Positions 16,811 through 26,752 of a stretch of 64,000 nucleotides of DNA are shown piece by piece (the first letter of the stretch is position 1; every line of letters starts with the position of its first letter). Under the pieces are notes generated by a model that worked only from the letters and a program-made list of their open reading frames with translations, did no database searches and had not been told where the DNA came from. This stretch comes from Coxiellaceae bacterium (GTDB taxonomy: Bacteria; Pseudomonadota; Gammaproteobacteria; Comchoanobacterales; Comchoanobacteraceae). Made by a program: the position numbers and the translations under genes. Location of the stretch: NCBI GenBank assembly GCA_902603055.1, contig CACKTD010000001.1:1-64000 (forward strand), given 5' to 3'.

Positions 16811-18734
16811 GCTCACTCTCCTCAAATGCAACTTGCAGCATTAAAAACTCACATACTTTAACATAGACTTTGTCCACTGAAAACCCAAAGTAATCTAAAA
16901 CAGCGGGGCCTTTGGCACTTAACCCAAATTCATCCATGCTCACGATCAGCCCATTTGGACCAGCCAATTGATACCATGGTTGAGCTGTAGCAGCCTCAAC
17001 AACACAAACTGGCACACCTTCTGGAATCACCTGTTTCTGATAGTCTTTTGATTGTTGAGCAAAAGTCTCCATACACGGCATTGAAACAACTAAAACCTTT
17101 TTGTTGTGCTGATTTTCAATAAGACGCCCAACTTCCATCGCAACCGCAACCTCTGAGCCTGTTGCTACTATGACACAATCTGGATGCTGCTCTGCCTTTA
17201 AAGCATAACCTCCTCGCTCAATTGCTGTTTTTTGCTTACCTGGCAATGCAGGTAATGACTGCCTAGAAAGCACGATGCAAGATGGTGTTCTGGTCTCTTT
17301 GAGTGCCGACTCCCAAGCTACCACTGTTTCCTCAATATCACATGGTCTCCATACATTTAGATTAGGCGTTGCCCTTAACATGGCAAGATGCTCAACAGGC
17401 TGGTGTGTTGGTCCATCTTCTCCAAGCCCAATGGAATCATGGGTTAATACATAAATAACTGGAAGCTCCATGAGAGCAGACATTCTAAGCGCACTACGGG
17501 CATAATCTGAAAACACAAGAAAGGTCGCTACAAATGGCTTTAAAACACAGTCCAAGGCCATACCATTTGCAATGGCTGCCATTGCAAACTCTCTAACTCC
17601 ATAATGAATATAATTGCCCACTAGTTGTTTTGGCGATTTTACAACAGCGTTAGCAGTCATTGTTAAATTCGATGCTGACAAATCGGCAGACCCACCCATT
17701 AAGCCCGTATGTTCAAGCTGTGATAGCACCCATTGAGAGGCTTTACGGGTTGCTTGTTTTTCGACACAGTTTGTTGCCTTTTCAAAGAGCGTTGTGTAGC
17801 AAGTATTGTCTTCAAGATGTAGGCGTGGTGAATCCAACTCTAAACCAGGTACATTTGACAGCCATGTCTCTTTTATTGAAGAAGGCACTTTAAAAGGCGC
17901 ACTTCCTCCTAATGCTTTTACGGTACGCTGATATCGTTCAGGCCCTAATGGCTGCCCGTGGCATGCTGCCTGACCAGCCCAATCTACAATACCTTTTCCG
18001 ATTATGGTTTTGAAAATAACCAATACAGGTCCTGTATCGATAGACTGTGCATCAGCCAGCGCTTGATGAATAGATTCGAAATCATGCCCATCAACCCCAT
18101 CAATCACATGCCAACCATAAGCTTTAAATCGTTGTGCCACATCTTCAGTGAACCACCCCTCAATATTGCCATCAATTGAAATTTGATTAGCATCATAAAG
18201 CGTTATAAATTTTTGAGTACCCAATGTACCAGCAAGTGATGCAACTTCATGACTAATCCCCTCCATCAGACAGCCATCACCCACAAAGGTATAGACAGAA
18301 TATGCACGCTTTATTTTGTTTTCTGCTAACAAACGATCTCTAGCTAATGCAATCCCAAGTGCATTTGCAAACCCTTGTCCTAGAGGGCCCGAAGTTGTTT
18401 CAATGCCATACTCAATATCTTTTTCAGGATGACCCGGTGTTCGTGAACCAAGCGTACGAAATTGTTTCAAATCCTCCAACTGCACAGGGTATCCTGATAA
18501 ATACAAAACCGCATATAACAAAGCACTTGCGTGTCCGTTAGAAAAGATAACGCGATCTCTTAAATTATGATGCGGATTTTCAGGATCAAAAACGAGATAG
18601 TTCCTCCACAATACTGTTGCGATATCTGCCATTCCCAAAGGTGCTCCAGGGTGCCCGGAGCCAGCATGTTCAACGATATCTACAACCAAATTCCTTAATG
18701 TATTTGCATAATTTAATTCGTTTAATTTAGTCAT
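16803..18734 (-). CDS. tkt: Transketolase
   Basis: The 643-residue thiamine-diphosphate enzyme moves two-carbon units in the non-oxidative pentose phosphate pathway. SGHPGAPLGMAD near the N-terminus, the cofactor motif GDGCLMEGISHE, and DSIGLGEDGPTHQPVEHLA in the pyrimidine domain are intact. It is slightly shorter than the usual 660. It is the first gene of the minus-strand series that continues to pit, with no comparable gap in between. Confidence 0.96.
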   Translation of the reverse strand: MTKLNELNYANTLRNLVVDIVEHAGSGHPGAPLGMADIATVLWRNYLVFDPENPHHNLRDRVIFSNGHASALLYAVLYLSGYPVQLEDLKQFRTLGSRTPGHPEKDIEYGIETTSGPLGQGFANALGIALARDRLLAENKIKRAYSVYTFVGDGCLMEGISHEVASLAGTLGTQKFITLYDANQISIDGNIEGWFTEDVAQRFKAYGWHVIDGVDGHDFESIHQALADAQSIDTGPVLVIFKTIIGKGIVDWAGQAACHGQPLGPERYQRTVKALGGSAPFKVPSSIKETWLSNVPGLELDSPRLHLEDNTCYTTLFEKATNCVEKQATRKASQWVLSQLEHTGLMGGSADLSASNLTMTANAVVKSPKQLVGNYIHYGVREFAMAAIANGMALDCVLKPFVATFLVFSDYARSALRMSALMELPVIYVLTHDSIGLGEDGPTHQPVEHLAMLRATPNLNVWRPCDIEETVVAWESALKETRTPSCIVLSRQSLPALPGKQKTAIERGGYALKAEQHPDCVIVATGSEVAVAMEVGRLIENQHNKKVLVVSMPCMETFAQQSKDYQKQVIPEGVPVCVVEAATAQPWYQLAGPNGLIVSMDEFGLSAKGPAVLDYFGFSVDKVYVKVCEFLMLQVAFEESERD

Positions 18735-18753
18735 GATTTTGTTATATTACCTT

Positions 18754-18768
18754 ATTCCTCAAAGGAAT
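18754..18768. promoter_or_regulatory. Small inverted repeat in tkt upstream region
   Basis: ATTCCT-CAA-AGGAAT is a perfect six-base inverted repeat with a three-base centre. It lies 20-34 bases upstream of the tkt start and just before the -35 of the divergent promoter, a position where an operator could act on both genes. Confidence 0.25.
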
Positions 18769-18773
18769 TAAAC

Positions 18774-18802
18774 TTGACTAAAATTCAATAACCGTATATT
18801 AT
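18774..18802 (+). promoter_or_regulatory. Promoter of the DUF2203 gene
   Basis: TTGACT at 18774-18779, a 17-base spacer, and TATTAT at 18797-18802 form a near-consensus sigma-70 promoter. The gene starts 36 bases further on, with AGAGAT as a weak ribosome-binding site. Confidence 0.65.
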
Positions 18803-18838
18803 TTAAATATAGCAAATGTAGCAAAAAGAGATTAATTT

Positions 18839-19324
18839 ATGTCCCACGTGTCAAATAGCGAATATCCTACAAAATCAGAATTTTATAATATGGATACAGT
18901 CAATCAAATGATCCCCTCTCTGGAATCAACCTTCTTAAGAATTAGACAATTAAATACACAAGTTAAAGATACACTCCATGATTTAGGATGTGACGAAGAA
19001 GACTTTGACATGGATAACTTAGATTTAGAAAAAGTAATGATTAGCACCGATAAAAGTTTATATGACTTACTCACGGATCTAAAACTTTTGTTGAAAGGGA
19101 TTCAAAAATCAGTTCTTGAGATCACAAAAGCTGGTTGTAGCATTAAGAACTTAGAGAAAGGCCATGTTGAGTGGCTTTCTAAAATTGATGGGCAAGTTGT
19201 TCGATTAAGTTGGCAAATTGGTGAAAAAGCAGCCACCCTCATGCACGATGATATTTATTCGACAATCCAATCCAAAATCACAGACAACACCAGTGACTTC
19301 ACTGATTCAGCTTCTGAAGAGTAG
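18839..19324 (+). CDS. DUF2203 family protein
   Basis: The 161-residue soluble protein begins with acidic, helical sequence (DTVNQMIPSLESTFLRIRQLN). Its C-terminal half carries the DUF2203 pattern: an NLEKGHVEW segment, then DGQVVRLSWQIGEK and a following histidine. The function of DUF2203 is not known. It has its own promoter and converges on the large repeat protein gene with nine bases between the stops. A Ser/Thr/Asp/Glu-rich tail (DNTSDFTDSASEE) ends the protein. Confidence 0.7.
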   Translation: MSHVSNSEYPTKSEFYNMDTVNQMIPSLESTFLRIRQLNTQVKDTLHDLGCDEEDFDMDNLDLEKVMISTDKSLYDLLTDLKLLLKGIQKSVLEITKAGCSIKNLEKGHVEWLSKIDGQVVRLSWQIGEKAATLMHDDIYSTIQSKITDNTSDFTDSASEE

Positions 19325-19333
19325 CTCTTGATT

Positions 19334-22300
19334 TTAAATTAGTGATGGCGCGCTGCTATTTCGCTCAGCATGCTGCTCAACAAGGCTTTCTGAAAACATA
19401 CTGATCATGCTCAAACCAATCGTTTGTGGGTTTTTAGCAGTATCTGACTTATATACATCTATGATCATATCAATCATCTGGTATAGTTCATCTCTTATGA
19501 TGCTATTATTTGGAGCATTTGCGATCTCGATTAAATCACCCACTTTTTCAATTTTTCGTGATTGGAAATTCGATAACGCATAGATTCCTTCCAGATTCAA
19601 GCCAGAAGGTATACTGAGATTGCTGAAATTACTGCGGTGACCCGATCTACGCTCAATTTTCTCAATATTTGATAATGAATTTATTGCATCAGCAGCACAG
19701 TGTGGTGACATATTTAAATACGTTTTTTCCAAACAATTTTGAATATGTGCGTGTGAAGGTTGCCAATTTGTATGAAGTTTAGCATTGATTGATTCACCTT
19801 GATAACGCTGATAAAGATTAGAGATGTATCCTTCGATAAACGCTCTATCCACTTCAGGGTATTGTGCGTGCATCACATCTATTATTTCATTAAAATCAAC
19901 TTCTGCGGGATTATAATATGAATAGAAATCATATAAATGGCTACTCATTCTTTTTTTGAATTTAGGAATGTGTGCGTCTATTGCCAGAAACGTTAATTTT
20001 GCTAAATTGGGAGAAGAAGGATCTACCCCAGGAAATCTTAATGCATTTGAAAATAGCTGCACTTCGTCAGATCCAGTTAGCATCCATAAATTTGCGAATA
20101 ACATAAACTTTAAGTAAGGGTTTTCAGCTTTAGCGTCCAACATAAGATCTAACCCAATTGAATCGTGCATAGCAGAGGAAAGCCCTTTTGTTTTCACTAA
20201 TTCTTTTGTATCTAAAGAAACGGCAGCAATAAAAAGCAGGCAACCTAAAACGAGCCCGATCTGATTGACTAAACCAATATACAAACAAATCATGCCAGCA
20301 ATCATTAATAGCTCTCGAACTTTGTTAACATCCACTCGAAAAGATAGAGCCCTTACACCGTTAAACTGATCAATGAACGAGGCTAAAAGCAAGTCGAGCA
20401 CCTCTAAGCTAAATACTTTTTGCTCTTCTGGGCGCATAAGACTTGGAGCATACATGTATATTAATTCGTTTAATAGCCTCTGATCTGTGCAGTAGGCTTC
20501 TAATGTTTCTTTAAAAAGTACTGGCGATATTTGGTATATTCCATTCAAGCTACGTAAATGATTTTGCTGATAGCTTGTAATCGTATTTTGCACTAGTTCA
20601 TTTGCAGAACTTGTCAGTATATATTTTTCTATAAATAGCTGCTTATGGCTATCATCAATTGCGCAATAGCGCTCAACTGCAGACCTAGTATCAATAGAGT
20701 TACCAGTCAATTTAGATTGGATATCCTTTAACATTGCTGGTGATGGTACATTCACTTTCTCTGCTAATTGCACCGGTGAAAGCGACTGCAACATGAAATA
20801 GTATTCATATAGCTCTTTTACTTGTTCTGGGCTAGTCTTTGTCTGAAATTCAAACCCATCCACATTTTTAACACCACGTAACAGCTTTACAAGATGCTGA
20901 GCCTGTGCCTTATCAATACTGTCTATATACTCTTGTATATCTTCTTGCGTTGGCAATTGGTTGGTGTTTATTCTTTCGAACTGTCGTAACAACTTAATCA
21001 AGACAGCGATATTATGGTTATTATCTTTCAAATCAACATGCTCAAAGATAGATAATAAATGCCTTTCTTCTTGTAAGCTTACAGCAACCGTAGGGTTCTG
21101 CTCTTCTGCAGGAAGTGTACGGTTGTAAATCGTTAAATAATAATGCATCTTCTGCATTTTCTTTGATTTTTCAGCAACTTTTTCTATCGCAACTTTATTT
21201 GTTGTAGACTTTGCTCTTAATTGGGTTAACGTGTCCTGTAATGAGGCATGTAACTCTTTTATCGCCATGGGTTGAAACTGACTATGTTCATGATGACCAA
21301 TATATTGCCACATCATTAAATCATCTAAACTGGATATACGCATTTTATTTATGCCATATTTTTTCAGTGACTCATGTGCTTTAGCAACAATGGTATAAAA
21401 ATTTTGTGATAATCCTAAATGCTGTAAATGCTGATCTAAAAAAGCCTGCTTCTTGGTATTATGTGCACCCTTAAATAATGAATCAATACTTTCATTATGC
21501 CCTTTAAGCGCGCTCTTCAATTGTTGCTCTAACTGACTAAATGTCGTTTGCTTACCAGCTAACTGATGAATACTTTTAAACATCGCTTGAAGACCTTCTG
21601 GTGTCTTTAAAGACCCATGTGTAAGCACCTTAGCGCATAGCGCATCAAATGCGATGTCTTCAGTAGATGATGGTTGATAGATATAGTGCTTTACGTAATT
21701 GATAGGTTGATCCACATCATTTACTTGATCCAATATATTTAGGAAATGAACTAACGCTAATTGATTAAACCGACCTGCCTGACGAAGTTGGCTAATGATG
21801 GTTCGTGCTTGATCTGAATTATTATCTGTGTGACGCAATAATTGTTGATATACCGTAATGTGATTAAATTGCAGTGCAATTTTCTCTTTTAGTTTATCTT
21901 TCTGTCCACCCAAATAAGCATGAACATCCCCAACTTTCTCAATAAATTTATACACAGCTTCAGGATTTTCTAAATTATTGAACCTATCTGACACCAAGAT
22001 TGCACTCAGCAAATCATCCATATTGTTAATATTTCTTAATTCAAGTTGGTGCGCAAAATAATCACGAAAACGATCTTCTGCTCCGAGTGAATCATCCAGT
22101 CGCTCTAAGATATTCAAAGTATGTACCATAGCAAACTGTTGATGCTTGTCAGAATTGATAAATTGCAAATAAATTTTAGCTGCCATTTCTGAACTGGAGG
22201 TAAACATTAAGAGTTGATCATATGTTGTAACATCTTTGAATTCCGCCGAAATATTTTGGATTAATTTAGAAGGCGCTTTGGTTGTATTTAATTGCGGTAT

Positions 22301-23848
22301 GAGTGTTGTAAGCTCATCTAACTTTAACTGATAAATATGACGTTGCGCAAATGACTCATACACTTTAATAAAGTTTCTATATTTTGCCCTACGAGATTCA
22401 TCAGCACTCAATGAGGTGGTAATCTCGGCGGCAAAGTCAATATGCGCTTGAAAATTTATTAGGGTTGCTTTATCAACCTCACAATCATCCTTAACGCCCC
22501 CATCAAGTGTGATATCTTGTGCAAGAATGGTTTCGATGGTTTTTGGAAGATTATCGGCACTTACAGCCTCCATACCATGTGATAGTGCTTGAGCAATCAA
22601 TGCATCTATTGTGTTATCAGTTCTTTCATCTATGCATTTTAGTAATAGCATACGCCCTTTTGGAGAAGCCTCTAACAGCTTTCGAAAGGCAACCAATGTA
22701 TCATTAAAATCTGTCATAATACGATTATCTTGCTGGTCTTGCGTGAGCTCAGATGCTAATCGTTCTTTAAATATATCGTATAATTTGAAAAACGCATCCA
22801 TCAATTGGTTTTTTGGTGAATGCGTTGCCAAGTGATCAAGGTAGTTAATGGGGTTAAAATCTTTTTGTTGTGTGGATGATACAAATGCGTAGTTGGACAC
22901 ACCGAATACCTCTAATAAACCACATATTTTCAATGCAATACGCTTGTAATCTATTCGCATACTATCAACAGCGAGATGATGTGTTTTTGGTATTTGTGCC
23001 AACAAATCATTGGCTGTACGCTGACTGGGATTCATTGAAAAATTAAAGGTCGTGTACTGACTCTGAAGTGCTGCAAGGTCCTCGTCAACCTCTGTATAAT
23101 CATTAAATCCTGCCATCAACAACTCAAAGGCAACCTCATCCTCAATACCATTAATGGAAATTTCATTAATAGATTCACTTAACCTATTAATTGACTTTGG
23201 TGTTGACATTGTTTCCAAGAAATCACTCTTTTGTGCATCAATTTCTTGACTAAACTTATTTGCGAAATAAGTTTCAGTACGCTTATTTTCCAAATCATCC
23301 ATCTGTTCATCAACATGGTGGTGTTTCAATGCTTGATCTTTGCCTAGCTTTTCCAAGCCAACTGCAGCCTTCTCTAAAAAGAGAATGGCATTTCCTAATC
23401 GTATTTCTTCTAATTTCAAATGATCTGCAACCAGCTCTTTTGCAAAAACATGATCCTCTTGTCCTGACTTTTCTAAAACGCGTTGTGTTATTCGTTCTAG
23501 CTTTCGTGTTGATTCAATGAAAAAGTTATGGTAATGGTTTCGGCTTTTTTTCTGCATTTCTTTCAAATACGTGACAAACTCTTTTTCCACTGCTTTTTTA
23601 AATTGGCGTTCGTTTTCAGGCTTCTTGCCTTTCTTTTGATAATCAAAATTTACAGATCGAATCGCTAGGGCTTCTAGTTCTTTACATATCTCAAAAAATG
23701 AGACCTCCACCCAGGGCTTTCTACCATTATTATTTAATTGATTATTTTTGATAACCTTGTTAAATAGGTCTTGCAACTGGACCTTATGGCCATGATTCGC
23801 AAGCATTTCTTCTGCTAACTGGTTTAAATAATTATTCTTATCATCCAT
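19334..23848 (-). CDS. 1504-residue helical repeat protein of unknown function
   Basis: I do not recognise this very large protein. It is predicted mostly helical: charged at the N-terminus, with one hydrophobic block of probably two membrane helices at about residues 1170-1208 and a soluble tail of about 300 residues. Two adjacent copies of a degenerate repeat of about 126 residues can be aligned by eye (about 533-658 and 659-785), sharing TxYxQLL, AxVHxLNIL and a later NPE/TPE-type segment. A third, partial copy is near residue 400. No signal peptide or enzyme motif is visible. The ATG at 23848 is preceded by AAGGAA; the in-frame TTG two codons earlier is rejected. Size, repeats and a membrane hairpin would suit a structural or effector-like protein, but that is inference. 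Confidence 0.8.
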   Translation of the reverse strand: MDDKNNYLNQLAEEMLANHGHKVQLQDLFNKVIKNNQLNNNGRKPWVEVSFFEICKELEALAIRSVNFDYQKKGKKPENERQFKKAVEKEFVTYLKEMQKKSRNHYHNFFIESTRKLERITQRVLEKSGQEDHVFAKELVADHLKLEEIRLGNAILFLEKAAVGLEKLGKDQALKHHHVDEQMDDLENKRTETYFANKFSQEIDAQKSDFLETMSTPKSINRLSESINEISINGIEDEVAFELLMAGFNDYTEVDEDLAALQSQYTTFNFSMNPSQRTANDLLAQIPKTHHLAVDSMRIDYKRIALKICGLLEVFGVSNYAFVSSTQQKDFNPINYLDHLATHSPKNQLMDAFFKLYDIFKERLASELTQDQQDNRIMTDFNDTLVAFRKLLEASPKGRMLLLKCIDERTDNTIDALIAQALSHGMEAVSADNLPKTIETILAQDITLDGGVKDDCEVDKATLINFQAHIDFAAEITTSLSADESRRAKYRNFIKVYESFAQRHIYQLKLDELTTLIPQLNTTKAPSKLIQNISAEFKDVTTYDQLLMFTSSSEMAAKIYLQFINSDKHQQFAMVHTLNILERLDDSLGAEDRFRDYFAHQLELRNINNMDDLLSAILVSDRFNNLENPEAVYKFIEKVGDVHAYLGGQKDKLKEKIALQFNHITVYQQLLRHTDNNSDQARTIISQLRQAGRFNQLALVHFLNILDQVNDVDQPINYVKHYIYQPSSTEDIAFDALCAKVLTHGSLKTPEGLQAMFKSIHQLAGKQTTFSQLEQQLKSALKGHNESIDSLFKGAHNTKKQAFLDQHLQHLGLSQNFYTIVAKAHESLKKYGINKMRISSLDDLMMWQYIGHHEHSQFQPMAIKELHASLQDTLTQLRAKSTTNKVAIEKVAEKSKKMQKMHYYLTIYNRTLPAEEQNPTVAVSLQEERHLLSIFEHVDLKDNNHNIAVLIKLLRQFERINTNQLPTQEDIQEYIDSIDKAQAQHLVKLLRGVKNVDGFEFQTKTSPEQVKELYEYYFMLQSLSPVQLAEKVNVPSPAMLKDIQSKLTGNSIDTRSAVERYCAIDDSHKQLFIEKYILTSSANELVQNTITSYQQNHLRSLNGIYQISPVLFKETLEAYCTDQRLLNELIYMYAPSLMRPEEQKVFSLEVLDLLLASFIDQFNGVRALSFRVDVNKVRELLMIAGMICLYIGLVNQIGLVLGCLLFIAAVSLDTKELVKTKGLSSAMHDSIGLDLMLDAKAENPYLKFMLFANLWMLTGSDEVQLFSNALRFPGVDPSSPNLAKLTFLAIDAHIPKFKKRMSSHLYDFYSYYNPAEVDFNEIIDVMHAQYPEVDRAFIEGYISNLYQRYQGESINAKLHTNWQPSHAHIQNCLEKTYLNMSPHCAADAINSLSNIEKIERRSGHRSNFSNLSIPSGLNLEGIYALSNFQSRKIEKVGDLIEIANAPNNSIIRDELYQMIDMIIDVYKSDTAKNPQTIGLSMISMFSESLVEQHAERNSSAPSLI

Positions 23849-23924
23849 GAACAAATTCCTTTTAATCCATTTCTAGAGTGGCTCAACCACACTACATTCC
23901 AATGTACATTTATTATAGACTAGA

Positions 23925-24620
23925 TTAAGAGGTGCTGCTTAAAAAACGTTTAAATTCGTGCACAGTCATTTTACATTGATAGCATATGCAATAATGATAA
24001 AAACGCATCAACAAAGGCTTTAGAGAGCCTATTTCTCGAGATACATGAGTAAAACAATATTCCAAGACCCCATCATGCACATTAAGGGAGTGTGTATCAA
24101 AGAATCGTCGCATTGCTATATTGATTTCATCACCAGATAATGGCCAAAGCTTAAATTTTAAAAAAGCCTGCAGTCTTGTCGTCAAATCAGCCCAAAGAGC
24201 GAGTGTCTCAATTGATTTATGCGCACTTAAAATCAATCTAATCTTATTGCGCTGACAGGTGTTGATGATGCTAAAGAGATGTTCCTGCCACGTAATATTG
24301 CCTACAACACAATCCAAGTCATCTATGCAAACTAAATGAATATTAGCAAGCATATCAATTGCAAAGTCATTAATGTGTGATTGACTTTTCATTGAAAAGT
24401 ACATTGTACTCATCGACTGAAACGCGGCGCAACTTGATTGTAACAAATGTGTACACCCTGACTTTGTAGGACCGACGATGAGTATTGGATCATAATTTTG
24501 AGGCTTACGTAACAACTCAACCAACAAAGCATTCTCTTTTTTGACATAGAACTGCTCAAATGTAGCATGATCCCCGATTTGCAAAGGTAAGACGATTTGA
24601 TGTTCTGGGCAATATGTCAT
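23925..24620 (-). CDS. hda: Hda-like DnaA regulatory inactivator (AAA+)
   Basis: The 231-residue protein corresponds to the AAA+ domain of DnaA without the DNA-binding domain. Near its start, QIVLPL fits the sliding-clamp-binding motif that Hda uses. Walker A is GPTKSGCTHLL and Walker B is VCIDDLD; REIGSLKPLL matches the sensor-2 region. Hda with the clamp stimulates ATP hydrolysis by DnaA after initiation. It ends three bases after priA begins its upstream region and is cotranscribed with it (priA stop 24624, hda start 24620). Confidence 0.85.
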   Translation of the reverse strand: MTYCPEHQIVLPLQIGDHATFEQFYVKKENALLVELLRKPQNYDPILIVGPTKSGCTHLLQSSCAAFQSMSTMYFSMKSQSHINDFAIDMLANIHLVCIDDLDCVVGNITWQEHLFSIINTCQRNKIRLILSAHKSIETLALWADLTTRLQAFLKFKLWPLSGDEINIAMRRFFDTHSLNVHDGVLEYCFTHVSREIGSLKPLLMRFYHYCICYQCKMTVHEFKRFLSSTS

Positions 24621-24623
24621 GAT

Positions 24624-26729
24624 TTAATTATCAAGCTCTTGTGGGTCAACTTCAACCGCAACTTCATATTGAGACATGAGTTGGCACGCTTTAAATAGCT
24701 GATCTCGATCCTGTGTTCGCAATAATAAATACCCTTGATACCATCCTTTCTTCTTTTTAATCGCTGGAATCACAGGACCAATAACCTCTATAATATCTGT
24801 TAATAACATACACATGTGTCCCAAATAGTCTTTTAACTTAGTTTGTATTTGATGTTGATAATTGATTTTTGCGACATAACTAAATGGCGGCCATAAACCT
24901 TCTTTACGATATTGTTGAGTATGTTTAAGAAAATCAAAATACACCTTTTGTGTCATTAACGATACTGCTGGATGATGAGGTATGTGCGTTTGAATCCATA
25001 CCCGTCCTTCTTGTCCAGCACGACCACACCGCCCCGCTACCTGGAGTACGGTTTGTCCCCATCGCTCTAAGGCTCGATAATCCGTTGCATATAATGCATG
25101 ATCTGTATCCATGATAACAACATCGGACAACCCTAAAAAGTTATGCCCTTTTGCAACCATTTGTGTCCCGACTAACAACATGGGTTTATTCTCGCTGATT
25201 TGCTCCTTGATTTGAGACCAATTCTTTGCATTCTGCATGGTATCAGAGTCCATGCGGATAACTGGATATTCAGGAAAGATTTGTGTTAACGTCTCTGCTA
25301 ATTTCTCAGTACCTATACCAGCATGAATCAACTCATCAGACTTACACTCCAAACACTCCGTAGGCACTGGATACGTTGCATCACACAGATGGCAACGCAT
25401 TCTATTCATTGTCTTGGAGTAATTAAGCTTCACATCACATGATCGACATTTCACAGTAGCACCACAACCATGACATAAGGTTACAGGATTATATCCTCGA
25501 CGATTGAGAAAGAAAAGCACCTGTTGACCGGACTCCATGACACGCCTTACTCGATCCAAAATGACCTTTGCAATACCTCCAGTTAAGTGTTGTTTGCGTA
25601 AATCCACCACTTCCCAATGATGCGCATGTGCATGAAACGCTTGGTCTAATTTTACAATCTGATAGCGATTGTCGTTCGCATTTTTCCAGCTTTCAAGGGA
25701 GGGCGTGGCTGATCCTAGTAAAATCGATGCCTCGAGTTTTTTGGCCAACACAACAGCAATATCACGCGCTGAAAAGGTGGGATGTGATTGTTGATAAAAG
25801 GATAAATCATGCTCCTCATCGATAATGATTTGCTGCAACGATTTAAAGGGCAGAAACAGGGCTGACCGCGTACCAATAATGACTTTCGCATCTCCTGATG
25901 CCACTAACTCCCAAATTTTGGAACGCTGGGGAGCAGACAACCTAGAGTGCCATGACACCACACCTGTTCCTAGATGATTTACAGCTTTTGCTAGTGTTTG
26001 GGGCGTTAAACCAATTTCTGGCACCAATAATAGCGCCTGGTTACCCTGTTGAATAGTGTCTTTTATCAATCGAAGATAAATTTGAGTTTTGCCACTACCT
26101 GTTACACCAAACAGCAGTGTACATTGGGTACTGGATTTAATCTGTTCATAGGCTTGTTGTTGTTGTGAAGATAGCTCAATGGGCTGAGGGATAACCTCTG
26201 CTTTTACCAAAAGATTGCGATCAATCAAGGCATGAATCGTTGTTATCTTAAACGGTGCTTGTAAAAGATCATGGTATGAACACGGCATGACTTGTTTTTG
26301 CAACCACTGCCAACATGCATTTTGTTGCGCTGTCAGCTTATGTTCATTCACGTCAACGCACTGATAAAACCCATAGTAAACATCCTGTGTGCTCTTTCCA
26401 AGCGTTGAAAGTGGTATACAACTTGATATCAAGCGGCCAAGTGCCACGTGATAATAGGATGACATCCATTTAAATAAATCTAACTGAAAAGGCATTGCAT
26501 GATATGGGCTTGGTAAAACATTCAGTAATGGTTTAAGCTGTTTACGCTTTACCATCGACTTCGAGCTAATTGCTATGACAATACCATAGGTGCTCTGTTT
26601 TCCAAACGGCACCTCCACAATTGCGCCCTCGTGAATTTGTATACCTTGAGCACAATAGTCAAAGACTCGACCGCCCGCTTTAGGAATGGCTACGTTTGCA
26701 AAAATCTCTTTTTCATCTTCTTTGACCAT
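24624..26729 (-). CDS. priA: Primosomal replication-restart helicase PriA
   Basis: The 701-residue superfamily-2 helicase restarts collapsed replication forks. An N-terminal 3'-end-binding domain is followed by Walker A GVTGSGKTQ, the DEEH box, GSATPS, and a zinc-binding insert with paired cysteines (CHGCGATVKCRSC, then CHLC and CLEC). The helicase motifs GTQMVAKG and VAGRCGRAG follow. The ATG at 26729 is used because the longer ORF starts with TTG. It is divergent from the GT51 gene with 23 bases between the starts. Confidence 0.96.
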   Translation of the reverse strand: MVKEDEKEIFANVAIPKAGGRVFDYCAQGIQIHEGAIVEVPFGKQSTYGIVIAISSKSMVKRKQLKPLLNVLPSPYHAMPFQLDLFKWMSSYYHVALGRLISSCIPLSTLGKSTQDVYYGFYQCVDVNEHKLTAQQNACWQWLQKQVMPCSYHDLLQAPFKITTIHALIDRNLLVKAEVIPQPIELSSQQQQAYEQIKSSTQCTLLFGVTGSGKTQIYLRLIKDTIQQGNQALLLVPEIGLTPQTLAKAVNHLGTGVVSWHSRLSAPQRSKIWELVASGDAKVIIGTRSALFLPFKSLQQIIIDEEHDLSFYQQSHPTFSARDIAVVLAKKLEASILLGSATPSLESWKNANDNRYQIVKLDQAFHAHAHHWEVVDLRKQHLTGGIAKVILDRVRRVMESGQQVLFFLNRRGYNPVTLCHGCGATVKCRSCDVKLNYSKTMNRMRCHLCDATYPVPTECLECKSDELIHAGIGTEKLAETLTQIFPEYPVIRMDSDTMQNAKNWSQIKEQISENKPMLLVGTQMVAKGHNFLGLSDVVIMDTDHALYATDYRALERWGQTVLQVAGRCGRAGQEGRVWIQTHIPHHPAVSLMTQKVYFDFLKHTQQYRKEGLWPPFSYVAKINYQHQIQTKLKDYLGHMCMLLTDIIEVIGPVIPAIKKKKGWYQGYLLLRTQDRDQLFKACQLMSQYEVAVEVDPQELDN

Positions 26730-26752
26730 GATCAACTATACTAATCACTATT

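Noticed and set aside
23925-24620. Full-length dnaA
   Set aside because: The protein ends after the AAA+ domain, lacks the DNA-binding domain, and has a clamp-binding motif, so it is Hda.
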